Translations under genes and position numbers: made by a program
In this document: piece by piece, positions 12,356 to 22,849 of the stretch
How positions within the stretch are numbered: the stretch's first letter is position 1
Layout: each line of letters begins with the position of its first letter
Notes under the pieces: generated by a model
The model's input: only the letters and a program-made list of their open reading frames with translations
The model's database searches: none
What the model was told of the DNA's origin: nothing
Source of the DNA: Cepaea nemoralis
Taxonomy: Eukaryota; Mollusca; Gastropoda; Stylommatophora; Helicidae
Direction: 5' to 3'
Length of the DNA: 64,000 nucleotides
Assembly: GCA_014155875.1 (NCBI GenBank)
Contig: JACEFZ010006323.1
Location: forward strand, 339,501 to 403,500

Positions 12356-12556
12356 TTATAAAGCAAGAGGTTGGACTTCATTGCACCAAGTTTTATCCCA
12401 TATGGCACGGTCTCTTACGGCAGAGCGGCCTGCCGAAAGTGTCTCAAAGAGCACCAACTCCGTAGCTCCAGCGGCAACCCCCAGGAGCTTCTGAGAAAAC
12501 ACAACCTTTAGACCGTAAGGCGAGCGTTTTAACCACTTCGCCACGGAGGCCAACAC
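12356..12556 (-). mobile_element. tRNA-derived SINE, family S1
   Basis: On the reverse strand it starts TGGCCTCCGTGGCGAAGTGG, an A-box-like tRNA head, then AAAACGCTCGCC. It continues with GGAGCTACGGAGTTGGTGC and ends in GGTGCAATGAAGTCCAACC. The B box is decayed. A ~30-bp piece (12557-12586) separates it from a MITE. Confidence 0.8.
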
Positions 12557-12586
12557 TCTACTACAAAATGCGATGGTCCTAATACA

Positions 12587-12706
12587 GGGTGTATTTTTAA
12601 TGACTGTGGGGTTTTTGAAAATGTTGCCGTTCCAAGTTTTGTATTCGCCCTCTGTGGAGTTCATGCAACATAAAAGGTAAATACAAAACGTGGAACGGCA
12701 ATATTA
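12587..12706. mobile_element. Foldback MITE, family M1, copy 2 (right end lost)
   Basis: The left arm GGGTGTATTTTTAATGACTG is complete. The right arm stops after CGGCAATATT, so the terminal ~30 bp are missing. Confidence 0.8.
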
Positions 12707-12724
12707 AGGCACGCTAGCGAAGTT

Positions 12725-12880
12725 GATCCGAAGCTGCGGTGGCAAAGTCATGAGTGCAGTCAGATGAGGGCTCGACTTCTGCTGAACGACGTCTCGCCAA
12801 GTGAGAGAGAGGCTGATAACTTATTTCTCCGTGCTCTCGGGGCCTATAAAATGCAATGGTCGTATCACATGATTGACTCA
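12725..12880 (+). mobile_element. Possible SINE, family S5
   Basis: The 3' part CCTATAAAATGCAATGG, then TATCACATGATTG, resembles CCTACAAAATGCAATTG with TATTACATCACCG at 55580-55610. The head is weakly tRNA-like. I am unsure of this family. From 12881 to 13130 nothing is recognised. Confidence 0.3.
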
Positions 12881-13129
12881 TAGCAGCTTCCATAGCTTCC
12901 TCTCCACCTCCATCTTTGCCCCGCCTCCTTTTCTCCATAGGACAACGAAGACTTTATGAAAGTGGCTAGTTTGTAATACGAGTTAGCATCATATGAAAAC
13001 CTTAAAAGTGTGATAGAAATTACAGTAAACATGCCATTGTCTTGCGACCTGCCAATATTGTTGTTAAGGATCTCAAGGCTTTTAAGCACGTCACGTCACG
13101 TTGCAGACGAATACGGTGACGTCAAAAAG

Positions 13130-13548
13130 ACAGTTTAAAGATGGCCACCCATCTTTTGACATGCACCAAAGAGGAACAGCATTCTGTTATCCGTTTACAT
13201 TTTAATCAGTGAAGCGGTGATATAAATCCATCAGCGAATGAAGATTGAGTATTGTGATTCATACCTGTCAGTCCAGCAAGTGTATGAGTGGAGTAAGAAG
13301 TTTCAAAACGGCGTGATCTCTGATACAGACTGTTCACCACCGGGTCAGGCACACCAAGTAGTGACCCCAGAGTCGATTTTTCTACAGAAATCCTGGCACT
13401 TTATCGGCACTGAAGTGCTTGAACTGAATGCCGTGGTGACTACATAGAAAAATGTTACATTTGTTCTTTACCTTTTCAGAATATATCCACCATTAAAAAC
13501 AAAAACAAAACACAGAACGTGTAAGGTTTTCATGTGAAACCGCCTCGT
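13130..13548 (+). mobile_element. mar-2 DNA transposon, internally deleted copy
   Basis: It begins MATHLLTCTKEEQHSVIRL and continues, after a stop, YCDSYLSVQQVYEWSKKFQ. This is the helix-turn-helix N-terminus seen in mariner-type transposases. It then jumps to a distal segment shared with 1-180 and ends CGCCTCGTA at 13548, the reverse of a TACGAGG terminus. The catalytic core (the GDES and HDNARPH regions) is absent, so the copy is non-autonomous and dead as a gene. The 5' inverted repeat was not found. Confidence 0.6.
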
Positions 13549-13761
13549 ATGTGTACACAGCACATGGCGTCATGTATGGCCACTGTACCAGAACAGGCAA
13601 CACATGCTACCGTGCACGCGACACACATGGCGGGACTTAACGCAGTAAGTGACAGATGCTGCCGCTTGCATGACTCCTGTACTCACGAAAGGTACGGGAT
13701 CACCAGAGCCAGGCACTGTTAATTGCCTCATGCATTTTCCAATGCTACTGATAGGCACGTA

Positions 13762-14402
13762 TAGAATTAGATACACCAGTGGCTTTTTATACCTGGGTAC
13801 AATCTTCAACTGCTCAAACATCATAAGGGAAGAAATACAAACTAGAGTCAACTCTGGAAATAAGATATACTATGCACTACAACATCTACTAAAATCAAAG
13901 GCGCTATCTCGTAACACCAAAATCACAATATACAAAACACTGATCAGACCAGTTGTGCTGTATGGCTCTGAAACCTGGAGTACAACGAAAGGAGACGAAG
14001 CCTTGTTACAAACCTTTGAGAACAAAATTTTAAGACGCATCTTAGGACCCATTAGGGATACACAAAATGGAGAGTGGAAAAGAAGAAGTAACAAAGACAT
14101 TATGATCTGTTTAAGTCCCCGCTAATCACTGGTATCATGAAGGCTAATAGACTACAATGGCTGGGGCATATAGAAAGAATGGAAGATAATAGGGAAACAA
14201 AACTCGCTTACACTCAGGAAATAAATGACCGTAGACCCCGAGGTAGACCAAGAAGGCGGTGGAGAGGTAATACATATACAGATCTACAAGCACTTGGAAT
14301 CAACGTCCGGCAAGATAAGGTCCACCAGAGAGACGAATGGAGACGGATTGTATCTGCAGCAAAGAACCTCAATGGCTCGGAACGCTGAAGAAGAAGAAGA
14401 AG
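13762..14402 (+). mobile_element. LINE family C, ORF2 C-terminal part with GAA tail
   Basis: The translation runs from FLYLGTIFNCSNIIREEI through YKTLIRPVVLYGSETWSTT, FENKILRRILGPIRDTQNG and LQWLGHIERMEDNRETK to AKNLNGSER and stop. This is the thumb and post-RT region of a non-LTR ORF2. One frameshift at about 14100 (GACATTATGATC against GACATTTATGAT in the other copy) splits it. The reverse transcriptase catalytic motifs lie upstream and are missing. A (GAA)n tail follows the stop at 14389-14402. Confidence 0.88.
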
Positions 14403-14504
14403 TGGCTTTTTATATTTGTTACATAGCAACAGAGTACATTTTGCCTTGCTGTCATAGTGTTCTCGTCAGGCCGTCTTGCGTTGATTTTCATACACTGGTA
14501 TGTG

Positions 14505-14630
14505 TGCCGGTCGTTAAGAAAGCTATGGCAAACTGCTGAACGTAAATTTGCTAAGAAATCACTAACAACCACACAATTGTGGGGTTGACTTTAGTTTAGG
14601 ATATTAAGATAACTTTTAAAAGTGTTTTCC
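14505..14630 (+). mobile_element. SINE family S2, body
   Basis: GCCGGTCGTTAAGAAAGC, then ATGGCAAACTGCTGAACG and TTGCTAAGAAATCACTAAC, are shared with copies at 19984-20220, 20308-20432 and 63060-63180. The tRNA-like head is missing. From 14631 to 14756 a segment reading CTGACGAAGGCTTTGGCCGC may be an old Penelope-like end (weak). Confidence 0.6.
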
Positions 14631-14756
14631 ATGTAGGTGTATCAGTGTGTGTTTGTGGTTTGTGTACTGACGAAGGCTTTGGCCGCAACGTCTATTCTGT
14701 TACTCCTGATTGTGTTCTAGTACAGCTTACCGATTCGAATTCTCGTTATTTGACGA

Positions 14757-15564
14757 TTCATTCACGTACTACGAGTAATTCTATTAACACCGTGTCACCC
14801 TTCTCGTTCTACGAGTAATTCTATCAACAATGTGTCATCATTCTCTTACTACGAGTAATTCGATTAACACTGTGTCATCATTCTCTTACTACGAGTAATT
14901 CGATTAACACTGTGTCATCATTCTCTTACTACGAGTAATTCGATTAACACTGTGTCATCATTCTCTTACTACGAGTAATTCGATTAACACTGTGTCATCA
15001 TTCTCGTACTACGAGTAATTCGATTAACACTGTGTCATCATTCTCGTACTACGAGTAATTCTATTAACACTGTGTCACCATTCTCGTACTATGAGTAATT
15101 CTATTAACATTGTGTCACCATTCTGGTGCAACGAGTAATTCTATTAACACTGTGTCACGATTCTGGTACTACGAGTAATTCCATTAACACTGTGTCATCA
15201 TTCTCGTACTATGAGTAATTCTATCAGCACTGTGTCACAATTCTGATACTACGAGTAATTATATTAACACTGTGTCACCATTCTCGTGCTACGAGTAATT
15301 CCATTAACACTGTCTGACTATTCTCGTACTACGAGTAATTATATCAACACCATGTCATCATTCTGGTACTACGAGTAATTCTATTCACACCATGACACCA
15401 TTCTCGTACTAGGAGTAATTCTTTTAAGTCTATGACACCATTCTCGTACTACGAGTAATTCTATCAACACTGTGTCACCATTCTCGTACTACAAGTAATT
15501 CTATCAACTCTGTTTCACCATTCTCATACTACTAGTAATTATATCAACACTGTTTCACCATTCT
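14757..15564. repeat. 40-bp minisatellite, about 20 units, each with a 13-nt palindrome
   Basis: The unit is TTCTCGTACTACGAGTAATT followed by CTATTAACACTGTGTCACCA. CTCGTA-C-TACGAG inside the unit is a perfect interrupted palindrome in the consensus, though several units carry changes. Units 3-7 are the most alike and the 3' units are the most diverged. Confidence 0.97.
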
Positions 15565-15609
15565 CCAATGCTTGTTATGAATTTAGTTCAACAATTATCC
15601 AAGAAACAC

Positions 15610-16548
15610 ACAGATTATATCACACGGGGTACCATCAATCTTTATTGGCAACGCCGAACTGGAGATAGTAGACTAGTTTACATTTCTAGGATCAAATTTA
15701 AACAGTAAATTATCGCTAGATCAGGAAATCAACATCAGGACAGGTAAGACAGCAACGACAATGAAAAGTTTAACAGGCTAGGAGAATAGGAAGCTTATTG
15801 CCAAAACAAAATCCCTGGTCTATCAAGCCTTTGTCCTTAGTACTTTTATTGATGGCAGTGTGGCCTGGACAACTTACTCACACCAAGAGAAACGTTTAAA
15901 CAGCTTTCATATGCGGTGTCTGTGAAGAATACCTGGTATTAAGCGGCAAGACAAAATCACAAATATCGGGATTATTTGGCGGTTTGTTCCATGCTCAGTC
16001 TTCGTAGACTTAGATTGATAGGACACGTTAGGAGGACATTTTATTTGGTGGATTACAGTTGGGTAAAAGATCTCGGGGTCTGCCTCTACTACGATACAAC
16101 GATGTGTGTAAGCGGGACATGATTGATGCAGGCATTGATATTGCACTTTGGGAGAAATCGCCGCTGATAGTGTTGCATGGAAGGCAAAGATCATAAATGG
16201 AATAAAGACAAAGCAGAAAATGACTGCAGACAGGCCACACACTGAACGTGTGAGACGTCAGATGGTGCATGATGGTGGAAATGATCATGTGTTCACATGC
16301 ATCCATTGTGAATGCACATTTACAGAGAGGATTGGTATGATCCGTCACATTCGTTTTCTTAATAGGTTGTGGTTATTATGCATGTGTAAGCACAATGAAA
16401 CAAACTATCGTCTGTCAAGACTGCAAGGTGCCAGCGTGTTACCATTAGAGCTTGTCAATGAAAGAATCACAAGTATCTCGTATTACGAGGGTAAGTCACA
16501 AAATCAATCAGTCAATCAGTAACATCAATCAATCAATCAGTAGCATGT
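15610..16548 (+). mobile_element. LINE family I, ORF2 C-terminal part with CAAT tail
   Basis: Pieces in several frames include FTFLGSNLNSKLSLDQEIN, TKSLVYQAFVLSTFIDGS and FTCIHCECTFTERIGMIRH, the last a C2H2-like knuckle typical of the C-terminus of some non-LTR ORF2 proteins. Many frameshifts and stops show a pseudogene. It ends in repeated CAATCAATCAGTCAAT (16503-16545), the family's 3' tail. A short relative is at 62870-63005. Confidence 0.75.
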
Positions 16549-16900
16549 CCATTGCAGAACCTCGCTGCCATAACAACCCTCCAGAAAACTGCTCGATCAC
16601 AAGCAAGATGTCCCGCGTCTGATACACCAATCTGGAGATCATCCGCCACATCCTGCACCCATCTTCTCTTTGGCCTTCTTCTTCCTCTCTTCCCAGGCAT
16701 ATACCCCCCCCCCCCCATTATTGTTCTCTCCAAACTTTCATGACGTTTCAAGTGACCAAAATATATCAATTTTCTTTGTTTTATCGTCTTTAATAGCCAA
16801 CCCTCTTCAATATTCAGCTCTTGAAGTATGGATGCATTTGTTCTTTTCTTTACCCAACATATTCTTACAACCCGTCTATATCATTTATATTCAGAAGCAC
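16549..16900 (-). mobile_element. LINE family H, C-terminal fragment
   Basis: Reverse-strand YMPGKRGRRRPKRRWVQDVA, then DAGHLACDRAVFWRVVMAAR, ending FCNGHATD, is a post-RT LINE C-terminus. A run of C (16707-16717) causes a frame slip. It sits tail-to-tail against LINE-I. A second copy is at 46317-46655. Confidence 0.75.
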
Positions 16901-17188
16901 ATATGCGCTGTTCAGCTTGTTTAGTAGTCACAAAATACTTTGTCATAATTTTATAGGAACATCGGCAAACGATGGATGTTTTGGTCAATATGATGCTGGC
17001 CGCCTTTATTGTCCGTGATGTCTTCAGTTACCCATTTAATCTGGGTAGAACTACAAGCCTTGGTTAGTTAAACATAAAAACATCCGTTTCACTGGAGATT
17101 GTAACATATTAAAAAGGGTTCAGAAGTACACATCTTCCTTATCTATTTGCTCTTCATCGACAACGACTGCTATTACTATCACACTACT

Positions 17189-17280
17189 GCTGCTGCTGTT
17201 GCTGCTGCGACTTCTGCGGCTGCTGCTGCTGCTACTACTACTACAACTACTACAGCTGCTGTTGCTGCTGCTGCTAATTT
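17189..17280. repeat. (CTG)n/(ACT)n triplet tract
   Basis: CTGCTGCTGTTGCTGCTGCG and CTACTACTACAACTACTAC triplets are interspersed. Apart from this, 16901-17860 holds nothing I can assign. Confidence 0.9.
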
Positions 17281-17859
17281 ATACAACATAAGCAACCCAT
17301 ACATATATACTTTCATATATACATACTCATGCACAAACGCAACCACACGCACAGACATAGACATACATATGTTTACATAAATACCCAACTGACAACGAGA
17401 TGCAGACAGCCATCCATCAATCACTTTCAGATTCTGACAGACCTTGCAAAATAGATAAGTCAATTACCTAAGAACCCCAGACACAAGAGCGCCAACATCG
17501 TAGGAGGTCCAGTATGGTCAAACTAATGGAAATAGCCCAGGCTCCGGAATTACTGCAACCCACAGAAGCACAGACACATCAAAAAGAGTCGGCGAAGCGT
17601 GAATTTTTGTGCTCTGGAAATTTTTACCGTCTTGAAGCTGAATTAAAAGGGGCATTTTATTCTGGTTACTTGTATGGATTGCCTTTGGGAGTTGGGCTGC
17701 GAGATCGATCTCTGTTGGAAGTCATTACGTTTCTTTCGTTTGGGAATGGGTATAATAGGTTTGAAATTAGAGAGCTTTCACAATGGAATGGGAAACAAAA
17801 GGTATGTGTGTGGAGAATGAGGGGGTTAGGTTAATAGCTAAGTAGATTGGTAGACTGAT

Positions 17860-18002
17860 GCACGGACGGACGGACAGGCAGGCAGACAGAAGGAAACAGA
17901 ATCCGAGTTAGATACAGAATGACACACAGAATTATGAAGAAAGACAGAAAGACACTGAGACAGACAGAAACAAAGAGATGGAAAAACAGAGGGAGATTAA
18001 GT

Positions 18003-18059
<57 letters not shown>

Positions 18060-18260
18060 AGAGAAAGAGGGTGAGAGAAAGAGAGAGAAAGAAAGAGAGA
18101 GAGAGATAGAGAGAGAAAGATAGCAATAGAGAGAGAACGAGAGAGATAGAGAGACAGTCATATGGAGAAGAACACAGAGGAAGACAAAGAGTAACAGAGA
18201 GGGAGACAAAAAGTAACAGAGAAATAGACTGACAGATAGATAGACAGACAGACATAATAG
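17860..18260. repeat. GA and CAGA simple sequence
   Basis: Long (GA)n at 18004-18055 is flanked by degenerate GACAGA and GAAAGA motifs. Confidence 0.95.
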
Positions 18261-18417
18261 GATAGAAATATCAATCGCTGGGGAAATTGTCAGCACTGAA
18301 ATAGCACTGGAAATTATTCTGGTTGCATAGTGGAACACTGTTAGTTTTCAACATAAAGGAACATTTTTGTTATAAAAGAAGAATGTTATTTTTATATAAA
18401 GGAATGATAACTTACTA

Positions 18418-18712
18418 ATTAAATAACGAACGAACGAAAGAACCAACGAACGAATTAACGAACAAACAAATAAACAAACAATCGAGCGAAACAGCGAACG
18501 AACGAACAAACTAACTAACTACCTAACTAACTCGCTACCAACTAATTAGTTAACTAACCAACTAACTAAATAACTAATTAGCTAACCAACTAACAAGCTA
18601 ACCAACTAATTAGCCAACAACCCAACTAACTAAGTCACTAACTAGCTAACTAAGTCACTAACTAGCTAAGTAACTAAGTAGCTAACTAACGAACCAGCTA
18701 GCTGGAATATAG
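18418..18712. repeat. Degenerate (GAAC)n to (AACT)n tetranucleotide tract
   Basis: The tract begins as AACGAACGAACGAAAG and drifts into ACTAACTAACTAGCTAACTA-like repeats. A GTGCGCGCGC/GTGTGT tract follows at 18781-18812. Confidence 0.9.
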
Positions 18713-19011
18713 TGTTTAATTATATTTCATTCATACGATAGTGACGTAGATCTCCGCTCAATAATACCACGAAGGAATGTGCGTGTGCGCGCGCGCAAGT
18801 GTGTGTGTGTGTAAAAATATCTCTACGCTGAAGAGACCAACATTTTAGCCAGAAGGATGTTAACTACAGACCGAGAGAACTTAATTAATCTTAGAAAGAG
18901 GGACCTTTATTGCAGTGAGAGAAACATAACTGAGACAGGGGGCCGTTCATTGACGAAAGAGATAACCCGTTATCGCAGACAGGAAGCTTCATTACAACAC
19001 GTTTTCGTTCG

Positions 19012-19300
19012 CTTTCAGAGAGACCTCCATTGCTATCAGAGAGACCTCCATTGCTGTCAGAGAGACCCCCATTATTGTCAGAGATACCTCTATTACTGTC
19101 AGAGATACCTCCATTTCTGTCAGAGAGACCTCCGCTGCTGTCAGAGATCCTTTCATTGCTGCCAGAGAGACCTCCATTGCTTTCAGAGAGACCTACATTG
19201 CTGTCAGAGAGAACTCCAATGCTGTCAGAGAGACCCCCCATTGCTGTCAGACAGATTTCCATTGCTGTCAGACAGATTTCAATTGCAGACAGAGAGAGAT
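19012..19300. repeat. 21-bp minisatellite, about 13 units
   Basis: The unit is AGAGACCTCCATTGCTGTCAG with 1-4 changes per copy. The length, a multiple of 3, leaves frames open (RDLHCCQ on plus, LTAMEVS on minus) without indicating a gene. Confidence 0.92.
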
Positions 19301-19385
19301 ATATTGATGGCACAGGGACCTTAATTACTTACAGAAGGTCCTTCTTTGTACAAAAAGAGATCATCATTGCAGATATACTACTGAG

Positions 19386-19460
19386 CGTAATCTTGCCAAG
19401 AAATCAACAGACAGCTGAAAGATGCTGCTGTTGACAGCGATGTCCTGAAAAGGATATGCA
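19386..19460 (+). mobile_element. SINE family S2, 3' fragment
   Basis: CTTGCCAAGAAATCAACAG is followed by GTTGACAGCGATGTCCTG, the 3' part of S2. An A-run follows at 19461-19478. Confidence 0.55.
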
Positions 19461-19562
19461 AAAAAAAAAAAAAAAAAATTGCAGATATAGGGACCTTCAT
19501 TGTTAGCAGATAGACCATTTCAGGTAGCGAGGATTTCATTGTAGCCAGAGAGACCTTAATAA

Positions 19563-19566
<4 letters not shown>

Positions 19567-19655
<89 letters not shown>
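19567..19655. repeat. (GA)n microsatellite
   Basis: About 43 uninterrupted GA dinucleotides. Confidence 0.97.
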
Positions 19656-19656
<1 letters not shown>

Positions 19657-19983
19657 AAAACAGAGACAGAGAGAGACAGATAGCTTTATTTTATACAGAA
19701 CGATCATCAATGTAGATGGAGAGACCCTTCATAGCTCTAACAGCCTTTCATTGCAGATTAAGAGACCTTGGCTTTGTCTATATTCCAAAGCGGTGTGTAC
19801 AGAATGGATAGGTACCACCGTTGTCCATATTTAATTGTTGTGTGTATAGAATAAATATACCGCAATGTTGCCACATTTAAATGTGTGTGTATAGTCTGGC
19901 AAACTACTAATATTGTCGATATTTCATAGTGTGAAATTAGAGCGGTACAATGGATTAAATGCAGAAGTATGGTCTTCATTGTC

Positions 19984-20220
19984 GCTCTCCGTGGCGAAAT
20001 GCTTACGGACGCGATTCGTAAGCCCGCTTACCCGCGTTTGAAACACAGCTGCGACTGATTTGGCAGCAGATAGCGTTGCGCTGAGTTTTAACGAGTTGGT
20101 ATGGGAGCCAGTCGTTCAGAAAGCAATGGCAAACTGCTGAACGTAAACTTGCCAAAACATCAACAACAGCAGTAAAATGCTGGTGTTGACAGCGATGTCC
20201 TGTAAGAAGGTATGAAAAAA
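19984..20220 (+). mobile_element. SINE family S2, near full length with tRNA-like head
   Basis: The head is CGTGGCGAAATGCTTACGG, an A-box-like segment, with a weak B box in GCGTTTGAAACAC. The body is AAGCAATGGCAAACTGCTG, then TTGCCAAAACATCAAC and GACAGCGATGTCCTG. This copy suggests S2 is a tRNA-derived SINE. Confidence 0.65.
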
Positions 20221-20221
20221 A

Positions 20222-20302
20222 TGGTCTTAATTACACAGGGTTCTACCCTACATAGCTCAGCCTTCTTTTCGTGTAGCCGCCTGCCGAAAGCAGGTGGTTT
20301 CA
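20222..20302 (-). mobile_element. SINE family S1, 3' fragment
   Basis: Reverse complement of the S1 body: TAATTACACAGGGTTCTACC, then CTCAGCC and GCCTGCCGAAAGCAGG. Confidence 0.5.
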
Positions 20303-20307
20303 TAGAA

Positions 20308-20432
20308 TGATATTAGTGCCAGTCGTTTATAAAGCAATGACAAACTACTGAACGTAAACTTGCTACGAAATCACAAAGAGTCAAGTAATATCGGGGTTGA
20401 CTGCGACGTAAAGTGAAGAATATGAAAGTAAT
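20308..20432 (+). mobile_element. SINE family S2, body
   Basis: GCCAGTCGTTTATAAAGC, then AATGACAAACTACTGAACG and GGGGTTGACTGCGACG. Confidence 0.6.
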
Positions 20433-20447
20433 TGTTTCAAGCTCCTC

Positions 20448-20520
20448 CTTGGCAAAGTAGTTAAACCGCCAGCCTCGCACTACAAAGGGCATGGGTTCGT
20501 TTTCGGTCACAGTTATTCTG
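20448..20520 (+). mobile_element. tRNA-like SINE head (S1-type)
   Basis: CTTGGCAAAGTAGTTAAACC resembles the S1 head, with CATGGGTTCG as a partial B box. It is truncated by the MITE that begins at 20521. Confidence 0.5.
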
Positions 20521-20743
20521 TTAACTAATTCAGTGCCGAAGGATAATATATCGCCACATGTGAACTCCCATTTGGACAGAAAGGCGATATATCACAATAC
20601 TAGAGTCATTGTGTTATTTTGTTTGTCTTATAGTATCGTCTGTTTCAATACTCAGTGAACGGAAAGTTACATTAAAATACTTGTTGATTTCGCTCTGCAC
20701 CATCTTTAGTCTAAACTTTTTGTTTGGCACTGAATCAGTTAAT
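20521..20743. mobile_element. MITE family M2, copy a
   Basis: Terminal inverted repeats TTAACTAATTCAGTGCC and GGCACTGAATCAGTTAA (one mismatch) bound a 223-bp AT-rich element. An inner motif GGATAATATATCGCC pairs with GGCGATATATCAC. Other copies are at 46742-46969 and 59068-59290, with a fragment at 58020-58060. No coding capacity. From 20744 to 21144 nothing is recognised. Confidence 0.8.
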
Positions 20744-21142
20744 CAAGGCAGTTTCCTCTGATAAGGGAAGCAATAGTTACAGCAAGACGCCACAATACAT
20801 AATGAAAACAGTCAGGTCTGTGCGAGTCCTATGAACAAGTCAGAGATAATACGTTAGTCATAGTTAGTTGCGGTTCCAACTTCACGGCAAAGGGTCGCCC
20901 CATTATGCTCCGCTTCTCTGCCAGTGAATATCACACAAAATGCTTCTCACAGTCCCATGTGAAAAGTGGAACAGACAGGATTCTCGACAAACCAACAACC
21001 CGCACAGGTATATTATACATAATGCCGCTGTCAGAATGCCAACACAAAAGTCGGCCTCGAAAAATAGAGACAATAAACATATACATAACTTACATATATC
21101 TTACAACGAAGGCAAATCCGGTAAACGGAAATCACAGTGAAA

Positions 21143-21144
<2 letters not shown>

Positions 21145-21198
<54 letters not shown>
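21145..21198. repeat. (AAT)n microsatellite
   Basis: About 18 uninterrupted AAT triplets. Downstream, AACGTTTCGATCTTAGTGAT at 21261-21280 is faintly like a Penelope-type terminal motif but is not enough to call. Nothing else is seen to 21682. Confidence 0.95.
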
Positions 21199-21199
<1 letters not shown>

Positions 21200-21682
21200 G
21201 TAAAAGTAAGATAAAAATAAGTTACACCACAATACTCAACTCAATACTCAATACAATAATCAACGTTTCGATCTTAGTGATCTTCATTACGAACACTATT
21301 AACAGATCTGAAGACTAACAATGTTTATTTAATTAATCAAAAAGTAACAATTGAAACATTAAAACTTTTAGCGCTCACTTTTTCACTGTCATGAATCTTG
21401 CATACCAAACTGTCTTCGATGTTCTCAGAAACTCGTGCCGGTCGTCGTTGGCGCTACGGAGTTCATGGTCTGTGCGATACTTCTCGCAGGTCGCCTTGTG
21501 GACAGATGACCGAACCATACTGGCTAGAAAGTGGAGCAATGAACTCGATTATATGATCTCTAACATTTTAACCCATGAAATGCACTATCGAAGAATGGAC
21601 CAAAGCACAAATAATTTACTCGACATTCAAATGCATTGTCGCGGTACTTAACACTTAACGGACATTATTTTCTCAATTGAGG

Positions 21683-21899
21683 AGGTCAGCATGGCCGAAT
21701 GGATAAGAATTCGCGTTCTTGAACATCCTTTGTGTTGAAACCGAGGTAAGAATAAATACCTCTGAAATCGGAGTGGGTTCGCCTGACGGCGATGGAACCT
21801 GGTAATTGGAAAAGCTAATCCCCAGGCAAAATTCAGTAAAGTATACTAGAAATAGTACTATATGTATGGACTACGCTTGAGTTCAAAACGTGAGAGATC

Positions 21900-21940
<41 letters not shown>

Positions 21941-21944
21941 AACT
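21683..21944 (+). mobile_element. tRNA-derived SINE, family S3, full length with (CAA)n tail
   Basis: The head GGTCAGCATGGCCGAATGG is a clear tRNA-like A box. The body has GGAGTGGGTTCGCCTGACGG and GAAAAGCTAATCC, then GACTACGCTTGAGTTCAAA, and the element ends in about 14 CAA units. It is the best-preserved S3 copy. Others are at 22197, 24320, 45262, 46019, 59700 and 63215. Confidence 0.8.
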
Positions 21945-22196
21945 TTGCGCCACACTAAAAATTATTGTTGATGTTTGTACCACATGAAGTATAAAATACG
22001 TCATTGCCAAATGTGAAATACTCTCCTCAGTTCTAAATTACAGTGACAATCATATCATATCCTGGCTTAAAGTATATCCTCAATAACGAAGCATTAAGTT
22101 ATCATTGTCACAAATGAAATACTTTTTACCGCACTACAGTGATCATTGCCACAACTGAAATCATATTTATATCTCTAACATAGGCTGATGTTTTTG

Positions 22197-22680
22197 ATGA
22201 TAGGCGCTCACTCACTTTGAACTCAAGCGTAGTCCATAAATGCTTACTTCTAGTAGCACTCGACTGCATTTTACGTGTAGATTAGCTTTCCTTAAAAACA
22301 AAGTCGCTTAAAAGTCGACAGGGTCGACTTAATTGCACCGGGTTGTAACCCACATGGCTCGGTCTCTTTCCGCAGCGCAGAAAGCGTCGCAGCAAGCACG
22401 AACTCCGTAGCTCTAGCGACGACCCACAGGAGTCTCCGAAAAATTTCACTCGTGAACCGAAGGACGCGGCCCGGAATCGAACTCACAATCTTCGGAGCCC
22501 AAGTCAAACGGCTTGACCACTTCGCCATATTACCAGTGTCCCTCGCTCTCGGGCGATCCCACTCGGACTTCAGAGGTAATTTACTTCCCCAAGTTAACGA
22601 GAAGTCAACATTTTAGTCCAACTAACCGTTGAAGGAGTTGAACCCCTAACTTCGGCTCAATTGAAATAATTATGACACTA
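22197..22680 (-). mobile_element. SINE family S3 split by a nested S1
   Basis: The reverse-strand S3 3' part (CTTTGAACTCAAGCGTAGTC to GATTAGCTTTCCTT) ends near 22290. It resumes at 22536 with ACCAGTGTCCCTCGCTCTC and continues into the tRNA-like half (GTTAACGAGAAGTCAAC, then GTCCAACTAACCG). The interruption is the S1 copy at 22291-22535. Confidence 0.75.
22291..22535 (-). mobile_element. tRNA-derived SINE, family S1, inserted into S3
   Basis: On the reverse strand: ATATGGCGAAGTGGTCAAG (A box), GAGTTCGATTCCGGG (intact B box), then GAGACTCCTGTGGGTCG and GGTGCAATTAAGTCGAC. This is the best S1 copy, with both Pol III boxes recognisable. The gap to 22850 holds only AT-rich unassigned sequence. Confidence 0.8.
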
Positions 22681-22849
22681 AAATATTCCGATGATCTTCG
22701 TCACAAATGAAATAATGTGTACAACCCAAAATATGGCGACGATCGTCGTCACAAATGAAATAAGATTTATAATATCAAAGAACGCTAGGGAATCACTGTC
22801 TTTACTAATCTAAGTTTCTTAGTATTATATTACACGCAGTAAACTTCTT

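Noticed and set aside
17514..17834. 106-codon frame starting MVKLMEIAQAPEL
   Set aside because: No recognisable domain, no homologous frame in the window, no clear gene context; length is compatible with chance.
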